In this document: positions 14,781 through 21,589 of the stretch, in pieces
Layout of the letters: each line of letters begins with the position of its first letter
How positions within the stretch are numbered: position 1 is the first letter of the stretch
Made by a program: the position numbers and the translations under genes
NCBI GenBank assembly: GCA_027080405.1
Contig: JALWSL010000360.1
Coordinates: 1-21,589 of the forward strand
DNA from: Planctomycetaceae bacterium
Lineage (GTDB): Bacteria > Planctomycetota > Planctomycetia > Planctomycetales > Planctomycetaceae
Reading direction: 5' to 3'
Length of the DNA: 21,589 nt
The notes under the pieces: model-generated
The model's input: the letters and a program-made list of their open reading frames with translations, nothing else
Told to the model about the DNA's origin: nothing
The model's database searches: none

Positions 14781-15690
14781 TCTGTTCGCCTGCATTTTTC
14801 TTCCCGTTATTCCAGTTGGCCCAAAATGTGGCCGGATCGACAACTTCATCGAAAGACGGGCCGATTTTCCTCAAGCTGGGCATATTCCGGACAATTTCGA
14901 TTCCCTTCCGGATTTTTTCCGGTGTGAAAATCAGGCGTTGCAGATGCAACCCCTGTAGCGGAGTTAAATCGGTGATCTCTGATTCAGCAATATTGAGCCG
15001 CAGCAGTTTTTCATTTCCGGCGATCGGTGAAAGATCGGAAATAGCAGTTTTTCTCAGATCGAGCGATTCCAGCTTCATGCCATCAAGAACGGAAATATCA
15101 TCCACTTTCGATTCCGGAATCCAAAGCGTGTTCAAAGGCATTCCCCTGACCACTGAGATATCTTTCACTTTCGTGTCATAAAGATTCAGTTGCAGAAGTT
15201 TCATCCCGGCTATCGGCGAAATGTCTTCAACGGGGACGTGCTCCATACGGAGAATCTTCAGAGGCATCCCGGCAAGTGGAGAAAGATCGGTTACTTTCGT
15301 CCCTTCCAGGTACAGTTCTTCAAGTGGCATTCCCTTCAATGCGGACAGATCGGTAATGGGAAGCAATGTCAGATCGAGGTATTTCAACGGCAACCCTTCC
15401 AACGGGCCGATATCCCTCACGCCTGATCGGGCCAGGTTGGCTGCGATGATGCGCCCCCCAGCTTTGGTGAACTTCGCATTCGAATTGGCCCCAAGTCTTT
15501 TCCGCAGGGTCGCGATTGAAATCTCGGGCTTGCCATCCACCGCAGGTGCAACAGGCATCGGGGCCGGTTCTTCTGCATCGGTCTGCTCCCCGGAACTATC
15601 TGCGTCGTTCCCGGTGCAACCGTGAAACAGAAAAACGGGAAACATAAACAGCGCCACGACCAGTAAACGATTTGACATTTTGCTTCTCAT
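14749..15690 (-). CDS. Leucine-rich-repeat putative lipoprotein
   Basis: A 313-residue exported protein. The signal peptide ends in FLFHGC with the candidate lipidated cysteine C25; position -3 is Phe rather than Leu, so the lipobox is weak. A polar Glu/Pro/Ala-rich spacer (about 27-52) follows. From about residue 105 seven consecutive repeats of almost exactly 21 residues occur, pattern PLxxLxLxxTxVxDLSPLxGM, for example [20 protein letters not shown]. This makes a small LRR solenoid, probably for protein binding at the membrane. A Lys/Gln-rich C-terminal tail closes it. Starts at 15690 and 15678 (M5) are both possible; GAG-AAG lies close before the second. It converges on the DUF58 gene with a 32-bp overlap and is divergent from the TPR gene. 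Confidence 0.85.
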   Translation of the reverse strand: MRSKMSNRLLVVALFMFPVFLFHGCTGNDADSSGEQTDAEEPAPMPVAPAVDGKPEISIATLRKRLGANSNAKFTKAGGRIIAANLARSGVRDIGPLEGLPLKYLDLTLLPITDLSALKGMPLEELYLEGTKVTDLSPLAGMPLKILRMEHVPVEDISPIAGMKLLQLNLYDTKVKDISVVRGMPLNTLWIPESKVDDISVLDGMKLESLDLRKTAISDLSPIAGNEKLLRLNIAESEITDLTPLQGLHLQRLIFTPEKIRKGIEIVRNMPSLRKIGPSFDEVVDPATFWANWNNGKKNAGEQTKPAEESQQN

Positions 15691-15718
15691 CCGAATTAGC
15701 TAATATAAGGTAGAGTGG

Positions 15719-15756
15719 CAGGTTGAAACGAGGTAAGTCCGTTTCACCTGTTTTTT
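15719..15756 (+). terminator. Intrinsic-terminator-like hairpin on the plus strand
   Basis: CAGGTTGAAACG (15719-15730) pairs with CGTTTCACCTG (15740-15750), 11 base pairs with one bulged T and a 9-nt loop, followed directly by TTTTTT (15751-15756). The shape is that of a rho-independent terminator reading to the right. No plus-strand gene ends near it: the closest, DUF58, stops about 940 bp earlier. A second, weaker GCCG/CGGC hairpin with TTTTT lies at 15825-15844. Confidence 0.55.
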
Positions 15757-15957
15757 CCGGGAATCCCGATGGTCTGGTTCCTTTATGATTTCAATCACAG
15801 TATGAACACCGGTCGATCATTCCTGCCGGCTTTTACGGCTTTTTAAGTGGTCTGTTGAATCGGGGCCAGCGGAACCAGCTGTCATCGCTGAAGCAGCAGG
15901 AATCTTCCTTTGAATGATCAGAAGACCGACTAACCGTTATCACAACAGGAAGTACTC

Positions 15958-17724
15958 ATGGACGATTTTGAACGGGATCAGTTGTTGACGCAAGCGACAT
16001 CGGCTCATCAAATGGGAGATTTACAACAAGCCGAGGCTGATTACCGGGCTCTCTGGGCAGATAAACAGGATGACAACCTCAGCTATCTGCTTGGGACGCT
16101 GCTGCTTCAAAAAGGTGATGCGGAACAGGCCATCGATTTTCTTGCGCCGATTGCAGCCCGTCATCTGAATTCCGCCGACTTGCAAAACAATCTGGGAGTC
16201 GCCTACCAAATGACCGGAAATCCGCAACAGGCGCTTCTCGCATTTCAGGCGGCAGTACGGGCAGACAAAAGCTACCCGCAGGTATATCACAATCTCGGGA
16301 AACTTCTCGTCGAGTCGCAGGATTTTTCCAATGCGGAGGCCTGCTATCGTCAGGCTGTCCAACTGATGCCGGATGACAGCCAATGCCGCGAAGAATGGGT
16401 ACAGGTTCTGATCCAACTTGAAAAATGGGAGGATGTCGTCCGAGAACTGGAACTGATGCTGCAACGCGATCCCGACAATACCACGTTGCGAACGAATATC
16501 GTTTTCGCTCTGGCCAAGCTGCATCGCTATCCGGAAGCGATCGAGCATTGCAACAGAATCCTGTCGATCGATCCGGATTCAGTCAAAATACTTTCCAATT
16601 TGAGCTATCTGCAGGAGCATTGCGGTCAAATTGAACAGGCTGTTGCCTCGGCCCGAAAAGCATTCGAGCTTGCGCCGCAGTCTGCAGAAATCGCCAATAA
16701 CCTGGGGATCGCCTATCGTTCGGCTCATCAAATTGAAGCGGCGATTTCCTCTTTCGAAAAAGCGATTGAATTAGATCCGGATTTTTCGCTGGCCCGATTC
16801 AATCTGGGAAGCACTCAACTATTGGCCGAGCAGTACCCGGCAGGATGGGAACATTACGAAGCCCGAGAGGAGTTGATGGCAATTCGACCGGAACTGAAAG
16901 ACATACCAATTTGGCAGGGTGAGAACATAACCGGCGGGAAGTTGCTGATCACGTGCGATCAGGGATTCGGCGATGCCATTCAGTTCAGCAGATTTCTGCC
17001 CCGAATCAAGCAGGCTTCACAAGCGGAAATTATCCTTCAATCCCCTCCCGAGTTGCAGGAACTGTTTTCCCACTCTTCGTATCACGGCGAACAACTGGCT
17101 GACCAAATCATTTCGGAAACAGAGAGTTTTCCCAATCCCGATTACCATTTCCCGATGACATCGGCAGGCAAACTCTTTCAGCTGACGATACAGGAAATTG
17201 GAGTCGATGAAGCGTATCTGCAGGCTCCTGCATGCCAGGAGAGACAAGATGAAGTTGAGAAAGTTGAGGTTGGACAGAATCGGAAAACAGTCGCCTTGTG
17301 CTGGCGGGGCAATCCGAATCAGGCGCAGGATCATGTCCGTAGCATGTCGTTGGAGGCATTGAAAAAACTCGCCGAACTCGATTCGATCCGATGGGTTTCC
17401 CTGCAACTCGATGCCAGCCCGGAAGAACTGTCGCAGTGGCCGACAAAAATCGAGGATTGGGGAACTCGGCTGAAATCGTTCGCAGAGACGGCAGCCGCAC
17501 TGGAACAGATCGACCTGCTCGTGACTGTCGATACGGCAATGGCGCATCTTGCCGGGGCAATGCAGCGACCTGTCTGGGCCATGCTCGCTCATACCCCCGA
17601 CTGGCGCTGGCATTTGAATCGAACCGATTCGCCCTGGTACTCCAGCATGAAGCTCTTTCGGCAACAGGCCTGGGGAGACTGGGACTCGGTGGTTGAACAG
17701 ATTCGCAGTGAACTGAACCAGTAG
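15958..17724 (+). CDS. TPR protein with glycosyltransferase-9-like C-terminal domain
   Basis: A 588-residue protein without signal peptide. Residues about 5-300 are at least seven tetratricopeptide repeats (e.g. NNLGVAYQMTGNPQQALLAF, YHNLGKLLVESQDFSNAEAC, FNLGSTQLLAEQYPAGWEHY). A linker leads to a GT-B-like domain seen in TPR proteins of many Proteobacteria and Planctomycetes: LLITCDQGFGDAIQFSRFLP (about 329-348), VALCWRGNPNQAQDHVRSM (about 442-460), and VTVDTAMAHLAGAMQRPVWA (about 522-541), where the Asp-Thr-x-x-x-His unit corresponds to the sugar-nucleotide site of GT9/heptosyltransferase folds. DWRWHLNRTDSPWY follows. ATG 15958 has AGGAAG 6 nt upstream. The role may be protein glycosylation or scaffolding; I cannot name an acceptor. 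A tandem duplication lies over its stop codon. Confidence 0.88.
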   Translation: MDDFERDQLLTQATSAHQMGDLQQAEADYRALWADKQDDNLSYLLGTLLLQKGDAEQAIDFLAPIAARHLNSADLQNNLGVAYQMTGNPQQALLAFQAAVRADKSYPQVYHNLGKLLVESQDFSNAEACYRQAVQLMPDDSQCREEWVQVLIQLEKWEDVVRELELMLQRDPDNTTLRTNIVFALAKLHRYPEAIEHCNRILSIDPDSVKILSNLSYLQEHCGQIEQAVASARKAFELAPQSAEIANNLGIAYRSAHQIEAAISSFEKAIELDPDFSLARFNLGSTQLLAEQYPAGWEHYEAREELMAIRPELKDIPIWQGENITGGKLLITCDQGFGDAIQFSRFLPRIKQASQAEIILQSPPELQELFSHSSYHGEQLADQIISETESFPNPDYHFPMTSAGKLFQLTIQEIGVDEAYLQAPACQERQDEVEKVEVGQNRKTVALCWRGNPNQAQDHVRSMSLEALKKLAELDSIRWVSLQLDASPEELSQWPTKIEDWGTRLKSFAETAAALEQIDLLVTVDTAMAHLAGAMQRPVWAMLAHTPDWRWHLNRTDSPWYSSMKLFRQQAWGDWDSVVEQIRSELNQ

Positions 17725-17743
17725 CGTGAACTGAGCCAGTGGC
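17708..17743. repeat. 18-bp tandem duplication over the stop codon of the TPR gene
   Basis: GTGAACTGAACCAGTAGC (17708-17725) is followed immediately by GTGAACTGAGCCAGTGGC (17726-17743); 16 of 18 positions agree. The first unit holds the TAG stop (17722-17724); the equivalent triplet in the second unit is TGG. The duplication is a multiple of three. Confidence 0.75.
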
Positions 17744-18037
17744 ATCCTCTCAGATTCCGAATCCGGAGCCAACCAGATGCCGCGTTCACACGGGTGATTT
17801 GTTCTTCAGAACCGAAAATTGAATTCCCGGGTTCATTTTCGTTGATTACCGCAATCTGGTTACTTTTTGGGCAGGAAATTTGATAGGATGTCCTTTTCAC
17901 ATTTCGCGTTTTCACATGATAAGCCGGATGATTTCTGATCCCGAATTCTTCTCACCCATTTTGTGTGTCACTGTTTGTTATTGTTTGAATGCCATGTACG
18001 CCGTGTATGCCGTTGTTTGCTGAGGTGCGATACTCTG
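17725..18037. other. Intergenic region before the ExbD genes
   Basis: 313 bp holding no supported gene. It carries the second unit of the 18-bp duplication, a direct repeat TTTTCACAT (17894-17902 and 17909-17917, separated by TTCGCG), and a near repeat ATGCCATGTACGCC / GTGTATGCC close to the ExbD start. It probably holds the promoter of the ExbD unit. A frame open from 17963 runs into ExbD, but its extra residues are Cys/Leu/Arg-rich and unlike the family. Confidence 0.45.
17894..17917. promoter_or_regulatory. Direct repeat TTTTCACAT-TTCGCG-TTTTCACAT
   Basis: Two perfect 9-mers with a 15-bp start-to-start spacing, about 120 bp upstream of exbD. This could be a tandem regulator site, or another product of local duplication. 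No further support. Confidence 0.25.
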
Positions 18038-18475
18038 ATGAAACGGGGACTTTTTAGCACAACCACATCGAAGAAGAAAGAAAATGATGCCGATCTGGAT
18101 ATCACGCCGATGATCGATGTCACGTTCCTGCTGCTGATTTTTTTCATGGTCACTTCGACAATGCAGGCCACGCCGGAGATCGACCTGCCGGTTGCCCATC
18201 ACGGTCTCGGCATCAACAAGTCGGAACAGGCAACTGTTTCGGTCATCAATCGTGATGGCATTCCCGTGCTCATGGCGGGCGATCCTCCTGCCCCGGAAAT
18301 GAGCCTGGAAGAAATTGTGGAATACGCCCGCAGTGAAATCGATGGTGGAAAATCGGGAATTCTCGTCAAAGCGAGTGGAGAAATCCCGACCGGTTTCATC
18401 AAGCAATTGACACAACAGCTCCAGGCCGTGGGGGAAATTCATTTCTATTACGCAGTCAGCGAACAGACTCAATAA
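18038..18475 (+). CDS. exbD: ExbD/TolR-family biopolymer transport protein
   Basis: A 145-residue single-span inner-membrane protein. Its N-terminus KKKENDADLDITPMIDVTFL leads into one transmembrane helix (about 25-46, LLLIFFMVTSTM). The aspartate in PMID (D27) matches the essential proton-path residue of ExbD/TolR. The remainder is a periplasmic domain of about 95 residues (ISTV-type strands, DGGKSGILVKASGEIPTGF). In known systems ExbD works inside an ExbB pentamer and uses proton motive force to drive TonB- or Tol-type machinery. I chose ATG 18038 with a GAGG about 12 nt upstream; the upstream extension is unlike the family. A second ExbD follows after 77 bp. No ExbB lies in the window. Confidence 0.92.
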   Translation: MKRGLFSTTTSKKKENDADLDITPMIDVTFLLLIFFMVTSTMQATPEIDLPVAHHGLGINKSEQATVSVINRDGIPVLMAGDPPAPEMSLEEIVEYARSEIDGGKSGILVKASGEIPTGFIKQLTQQLQAVGEIHFYYAVSEQTQ

Positions 18476-18552
18476 CACGAACAGAACCAATCGTGCTGTA
18501 AAATTCATCCAACTGAGATTGTGTTACCATTTATGGACAAGATTCCGCACTG

Positions 18553-19326
18553 ATGCCGATTAAATTTCGATGCCAATATTGCAATCAGTTGATGAGCATC
18601 GCCACTCGCAAGGCGGGAACGATGACCGTCTGCCCGCGCTGTGCCAACGACATACAGGTGCCCGAAAATCAGCCCGAACCGGATGAACAGGGTTCCGTTC
18701 AAGCTGGGACGATTCAGGCGGAGACCATTCAATCTGAAACAGCTCATGCTGAAATTGTTCAGGTTAAAGTCGCTGCTTCGGAATCTGTCACTGAAGAAAC
18801 AGTGCCCGGGGGTGATCTCGCCGAGCGCTCTGGCAAATCAGGGCCGTTTCAACTCGCATCGCTTTGCGAAGATGTTGAGGAAGGGGAACTCGATTTTGAA
18901 CTCAAACGGGCAGAGAGCGATTTTGAAGAACTGGACATGACTCCGATGGTCGATGTCACGTTTTTACTGCTGATCTTCTTCATGGTGACAGCTTCCTTTT
19001 CCATACAGAAATCGATTGAAGTTCCCCCTCCCGATCCGGATAAACAGGGAGCCGCCCAGACGGTGCAGCCTTTGGAAGAGTTGGAGGAAAACTCGATCCT
19101 GATCGAAATTGATGAAGAAAACCGTTTTTTTGTCGAGTCCGAACCGGTCGACGATCCTCGTGACCTGCCGACCATTCTGGCTGAAGTGCGAAGTAAAGAT
19201 TCAAAAAATGAAGTCGTCGTCAGTGTTGATGAACGGACACATCATGAAGCCGTTGTTACGGCCATCGATGCAGCCCAGGAAGTGGGCATGCAACGTATTC
19301 GCTGGGGAGTCAACTCCAGTGAATAG
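18553..19326 (+). CDS. ExbD/TolR-family protein with N-terminal zinc ribbon
   Basis: A 257-residue protein. Residues 1-32 hold two CxxC knuckles (C7, C10, C27, C30; MPIKFRCQYCNQLMS and VCPRC), a zinc-ribbon pattern. A Gln/Glu/Ala-rich linker with imperfect repeats (QAGTIQAETIQSETAHAEIV) and a strongly acidic patch follow, to about residue 127. Then comes the ExbD part: DMTPMVDVTFLLLIFFMVTA with the proton-path aspartate D134, one membrane helix (about 132-152) and a periplasmic domain to the end. Standard ExbD proteins are about 140 residues, so the first 120 are an added cytoplasmic arm. The TGA of a six-codon upstream frame (MDKIPH, 18533) overlaps the ATG as TGATG; no other ribosome site is evident. 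It is probably co-transcribed with exbD and the FHA-like gene. Confidence 0.9.
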   Translation: MPIKFRCQYCNQLMSIATRKAGTMTVCPRCANDIQVPENQPEPDEQGSVQAGTIQAETIQSETAHAEIVQVKVAASESVTEETVPGGDLAERSGKSGPFQLASLCEDVEEGELDFELKRAESDFEELDMTPMVDVTFLLLIFFMVTASFSIQKSIEVPPPDPDKQGAAQTVQPLEELEENSILIEIDEENRFFVESEPVDDPRDLPTILAEVRSKDSKNEVVVSVDERTHHEAVVTAIDAAQEVGMQRIRWGVNSSE

Positions 19327-19374
19327 GTCGGCACGGCTTGTCGCGGCGCTGCCTTGCGTATTTTTATATTTTGT

Positions 19375-19404
19375 GCGAAACAGTCTGAAGCGAAACAGTT
19401 TGAA
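19375..19404. repeat. 15-bp tandem duplication just before the FHA-like gene
   Basis: GCGAAACAGTCTGAA (19375-19389) is followed directly by GCGAAACAGTTTGAA (19390-19404), differing at one base. It ends 5 bp before the ATG at 19410 and so forms the translation-initiation region; no good Shine-Dalgarno is left there. Confidence 0.75.
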
Positions 19405-19409
19405 ATAAA

Positions 19410-21589
19410 ATGCCCTGTCTCAAAGTCATATACGCGGATCGATCCGAGCAGATTATCCCCCTTTCCAAACGGGAACCGGTTTCCATTGGTCAGCACACAT
19501 CGAACAAGGTTGTGCTGGACGATCCTGATGCCCCGATTCTGTTTGCACGTATTCTGTGGAACAAACGAGAACGTGGTTACGAAGCAACCGCAGCTTCATT
19601 GGACGAGCTTATTATTGCCGGAGAGCCTGTCCGCACGGCAATGCTGAAACAGGGTGATTCCTTTACCGCCTTCGGCGTTGAGATCATTTTTCATCAGGAT
19701 GATCTGCCACACGAGAACCAGAACGGAACCGAACACGAACAACAAGGTGAAGAAACTGACCTTTCAGCGAATGAGAAATCTTCCCGAAGTGCATCGAAAA
19801 AGAAGAAAAAAAAGAGCAGGGAAGAATCGGAGCCGACTGCTGAATCCGTCAAGCTGACAAGAACTTCCGGGACGACGGAAGAAGCATCTGTCGGCGAGTG
19901 GATAAAAAAGGCGAGACGCCCCGGTGAGCGGGACGCCGTTCGTTCGCCAATGGTCACCGCTCTTATTTTTGTCGCATTGCTACTGGCTGTGGCAGCGGGC
20001 GGTTTCTATCTGATGATCGGCAGGCAAACGGCACAGTTGGCATACAACGAAGCCAAACAGAATCGTGATGAAGGGAAATATGCCCAGGCGATCCAGCTTT
20101 ATACCAAATTCCTTTCCGATTTCCCTACGCATCGTCTGGCAGATCAGGCAAGAATTGAACTGAGTTTCTCCCAAATTGACCGGGCCCTTTCCGGTGCGGG
20201 GAGTGATGTCAGCAAGGCACTTCAGGCCGTTGAAGATTTTGTGACCCAACATCGCCAGCGTGACGACTATCGGGACTGGTTTCCCCAACTGGCCATCTAT
20301 TCTTCCCGCATTTCGATCGCAGCGTATCGGCAGGCAGGACGGCAACACAATCCGGAACTGCTTGAAATCGGGGATCAGGCTCGCCAGTTTTTTGCACGTT
20401 TCAAAGCGACCGACGGCAGCGACGACGGAAAGGAAAAGGAGATCGAGAAAGCCGCGACGATCGCCCGGGCGGAGTTGCTCGAATTCGACGTTCAGGAAAA
20501 AACCATTGCCCAAATGGATCTGGCGCAGAAACAGAATAATGTCTCCGCTGTTCTGAAAAGCTACCGGGAAGCCGTGGTGAGATACCCTCAATTTGAAAAG
20601 AAGAAGGAGTTCATTTCCCGTCTCAAGAAATCACTGCAGAGCGAAAAGCAGCAGGTCACTTCCGAAATGACGACCGACAACAAGCCCCCTGCCACTTCCC
20701 TCCCGTCTGAAGCAGAGTCACTTTTCAAGACCGAAACGCTACTTGTCAGCCGCAACTCGACCCGCTTCGATCTCCAATCGGACGGGCACGTTGTCTGGTT
20801 TCTGGTAAAGGGAACATTTTACGCCGTTGACAGAATACTGGGGGAAGTCCGCTGGAAAAAAAGGATCGGGGAACCTGTCGCTTTCGAGCCGATCAGTATC
20901 AACGCCAAATATGACTCCTGGCTGATTCCGAACCGCTCAGGCAAAGCGATCTCCCTGATCAAACAGGAAGACGGCTCCGTAATCTGGGAACTCGCATTGA
21001 ATTCGTCCATCACGTCGCCTCCCGCGATCGTCGGAGGAATGCTCTACATTCTCACAGAAAACCGCCAGTTGCACGCAATTGAAAAGGAATCCGGAAAGCG
21101 TGTCGGACAAATCACTTTCCCACGCAATATCACGGCCCCGGTTTGTCCTTTGAGGGATGAACTGCTTTGCATCGGGCAGGAAGATGTCTTCTATTTTATC
21201 GACCGACAGACGTTGAAATGCAGCGAGGTTCGGTATTATGGCCACGCCAGCAAAACAATTGTGGCACAGCCCCAACTGGTTGCGAACCGGTTGATTGTGC
21301 TGGAAAATGATCAGATTCAAAATGGTCGAATGCAAACGCTCGGCTATTCGGAGGACGACTGGAAAATGAAAACGCTCCAGTCGAATCGGCTTGATGGTTT
21401 TGCCACCGACACACCGATTATCTGGGGTGATCGACTGTTTCTGAAAACGAGCCGTGCCATCATTTCCGCCTGGCGGCTCAGCGATGCTCCCGGAAAATCA
21501 CTCCTGAGCCGCATTACCAACTCGCCCATTCCTTTCGCAACCGATGTCAAAATCTATATGCAGCCGGTTGAGGGGGATCGCCTGCTGAT
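19410..21589 (+). CDS. FHA-like / transmembrane / TPR / PQQ-propeller protein (partial at right edge)
   Basis: The frame from ATG 19410 is open to the window edge (726 codons), so the gene is incomplete at its 3' end. Residues 4-95 resemble an FHA domain (VSIGQHTSNKVVLDDPDAP, GYEATAASLDELIIAGEPV, LKQGDSFTAFGVEIIF), but the pThr-binding Arg, Ser-x-x-His and Asn are replaced. Residues 100-175 are charged and disordered with a Lys6 run (130-135). One membrane helix is at about 180-204 (MVTALIFVALLLAVAAGGFY). Then comes a TPR-like helical part (about 210-430; YNEAKQNRDEGKYAQAIQLY). From about 440 repeated WD/PQQ-like blades follow (VVWFLVKGTFYAVDRILGEV, GMLYILTENRQLHAIEKESG), suggesting a BamB-like periplasmic propeller. 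So the FHA-like part is cytoplasmic and the propeller outside. The gene lies 83 bp after the zinc-ribbon ExbD, same strand. Enzyme activity is not indicated. Confidence 0.85.
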   Translation, partial: MPCLKVIYADRSEQIIPLSKREPVSIGQHTSNKVVLDDPDAPILFARILWNKRERGYEATAASLDELIIAGEPVRTAMLKQGDSFTAFGVEIIFHQDDLPHENQNGTEHEQQGEETDLSANEKSSRSASKKKKKKSREESEPTAESVKLTRTSGTTEEASVGEWIKKARRPGERDAVRSPMVTALIFVALLLAVAAGGFYLMIGRQTAQLAYNEAKQNRDEGKYAQAIQLYTKFLSDFPTHRLADQARIELSFSQIDRALSGAGSDVSKALQAVEDFVTQHRQRDDYRDWFPQLAIYSSRISIAAYRQAGRQHNPELLEIGDQARQFFARFKATDGSDDGKEKEIEKAATIARAELLEFDVQEKTIAQMDLAQKQNNVSAVLKSYREAVVRYPQFEKKKEFISRLKKSLQSEKQQVTSEMTTDNKPPATSLPSEAESLFKTETLLVSRNSTRFDLQSDGHVVWFLVKGTFYAVDRILGEVRWKKRIGEPVAFEPISINAKYDSWLIPNRSGKAISLIKQEDGSVIWELALNSSITSPPAIVGGMLYILTENRQLHAIEKESGKRVGQITFPRNITAPVCPLRDELLCIGQEDVFYFIDRQTLKCSEVRYYGHASKTIVAQPQLVANRLIVLENDQIQNGRMQTLGYSEDDWKMKTLQSNRLDGFATDTPIIWGDRLFLKTSRAIISAWRLSDAPGKSLLSRITNSPIPFATDVKIYMQPVEGDRLL

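Noticed and set aside
17017..17772. 251-codon minus-strand frame
   Set aside because: Antisense shadow of the TPR/GT9-like gene; Cys/Arg-rich without motifs.
17963..18037. N-terminal extension of the first ExbD (start at 17963)
   Set aside because: The 25 extra residues are Cys/Leu/Arg-rich and unlike any ExbD N-terminus; ATG 18038 gives the standard length.
1..21589. CRISPR array, prophage, toxin-antitoxin pair or biosynthetic cluster
   Set aside because: No regularly spaced identical repeats, phage structural genes, small overlapping toxin-antitoxin pair or synthase genes were seen; most genes are housekeeping or envelope functions.

Overview
The window looks like a chromosomal segment of a member of the Planctomycetota, most likely order Planctomycetales. 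This is inferred from gene content: a sulfatase tail, a tandem-DUF4159 protein with squalene-cyclase-like repeats, 21-residue leucine-rich repeats, two ExbD paralogues (one with an N-terminal zinc ribbon), a SpoVG with an internal zinc ribbon, and an FHA-like/TPR/PQQ-propeller membrane protein. I saw no rRNA or tRNA gene, CRISPR array, prophage or complete insertion sequence. The only mobile-element trace is a broken REP-associated tyrosine transposase (RAYT) with its palindromes.

Layout. 1-450: sulfatase 3' end, then the RAYT remnant and its REP-like hairpins. 436-1143 (-): small three-helix membrane protein of unknown role. 1144-1714: AT-rich non-coding stretch with a near-perfect 29-bp palindrome. 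1715-2227: GNAT acetyltransferase, convergent with 2259-4673 (-), an 804-residue secreted prenyltransferase-repeat/tandem-DUF4159 protein. 5074-7818: orphan MacB-type ABC permease and a secreted parallel beta-helix protein. 7830-8204 (-): receiver-like protein that has lost its phosphorylation residues. 8205-8901: apparently non-coding. 8902-10514: ispE-spoVG pair. 10820-12242: macro-domain and MOSC proteins. 12416-14780: ABC-2-type membrane protein overlapping a DUF58 gene. 14749-15690 (-): leucine-rich-repeat lipoprotein whose 3' end overlaps the DUF58 gene. 15958-17724: TPR protein with a glycosyltransferase-9-like C-terminus. 18038-21589: ExbD, zinc-ribbon ExbD and the FHA-like/TPR/PQQ-propeller protein, which runs off the right edge.

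How the genes work together. Most of the window is housekeeping and envelope functions in small transcription units. ispE supplies isoprenoid precursors and is followed 23 bp later by spoVG, an order also known from Bacillus. The ABC-2 permease and DUF58 genes are probably translationally coupled. They belong to a class of planctomycete clusters that normally also carries an ABC ATPase, a MoxR ATPase and von Willebrand proteins, none of which are here.

The most interesting block is 18038-21589. Two proton-channel accessory proteins (ExbD type, pore aspartate intact) lie beside a membrane-anchored protein with a degenerate FHA domain, TPR-like helices and a PQQ-type propeller, with no ExbB motor subunit in the window. 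It is a candidate planctomycete envelope-energised complex. Several short tandem duplications sit exactly at gene borders (about 2244, 11353, 17708 and 19375).
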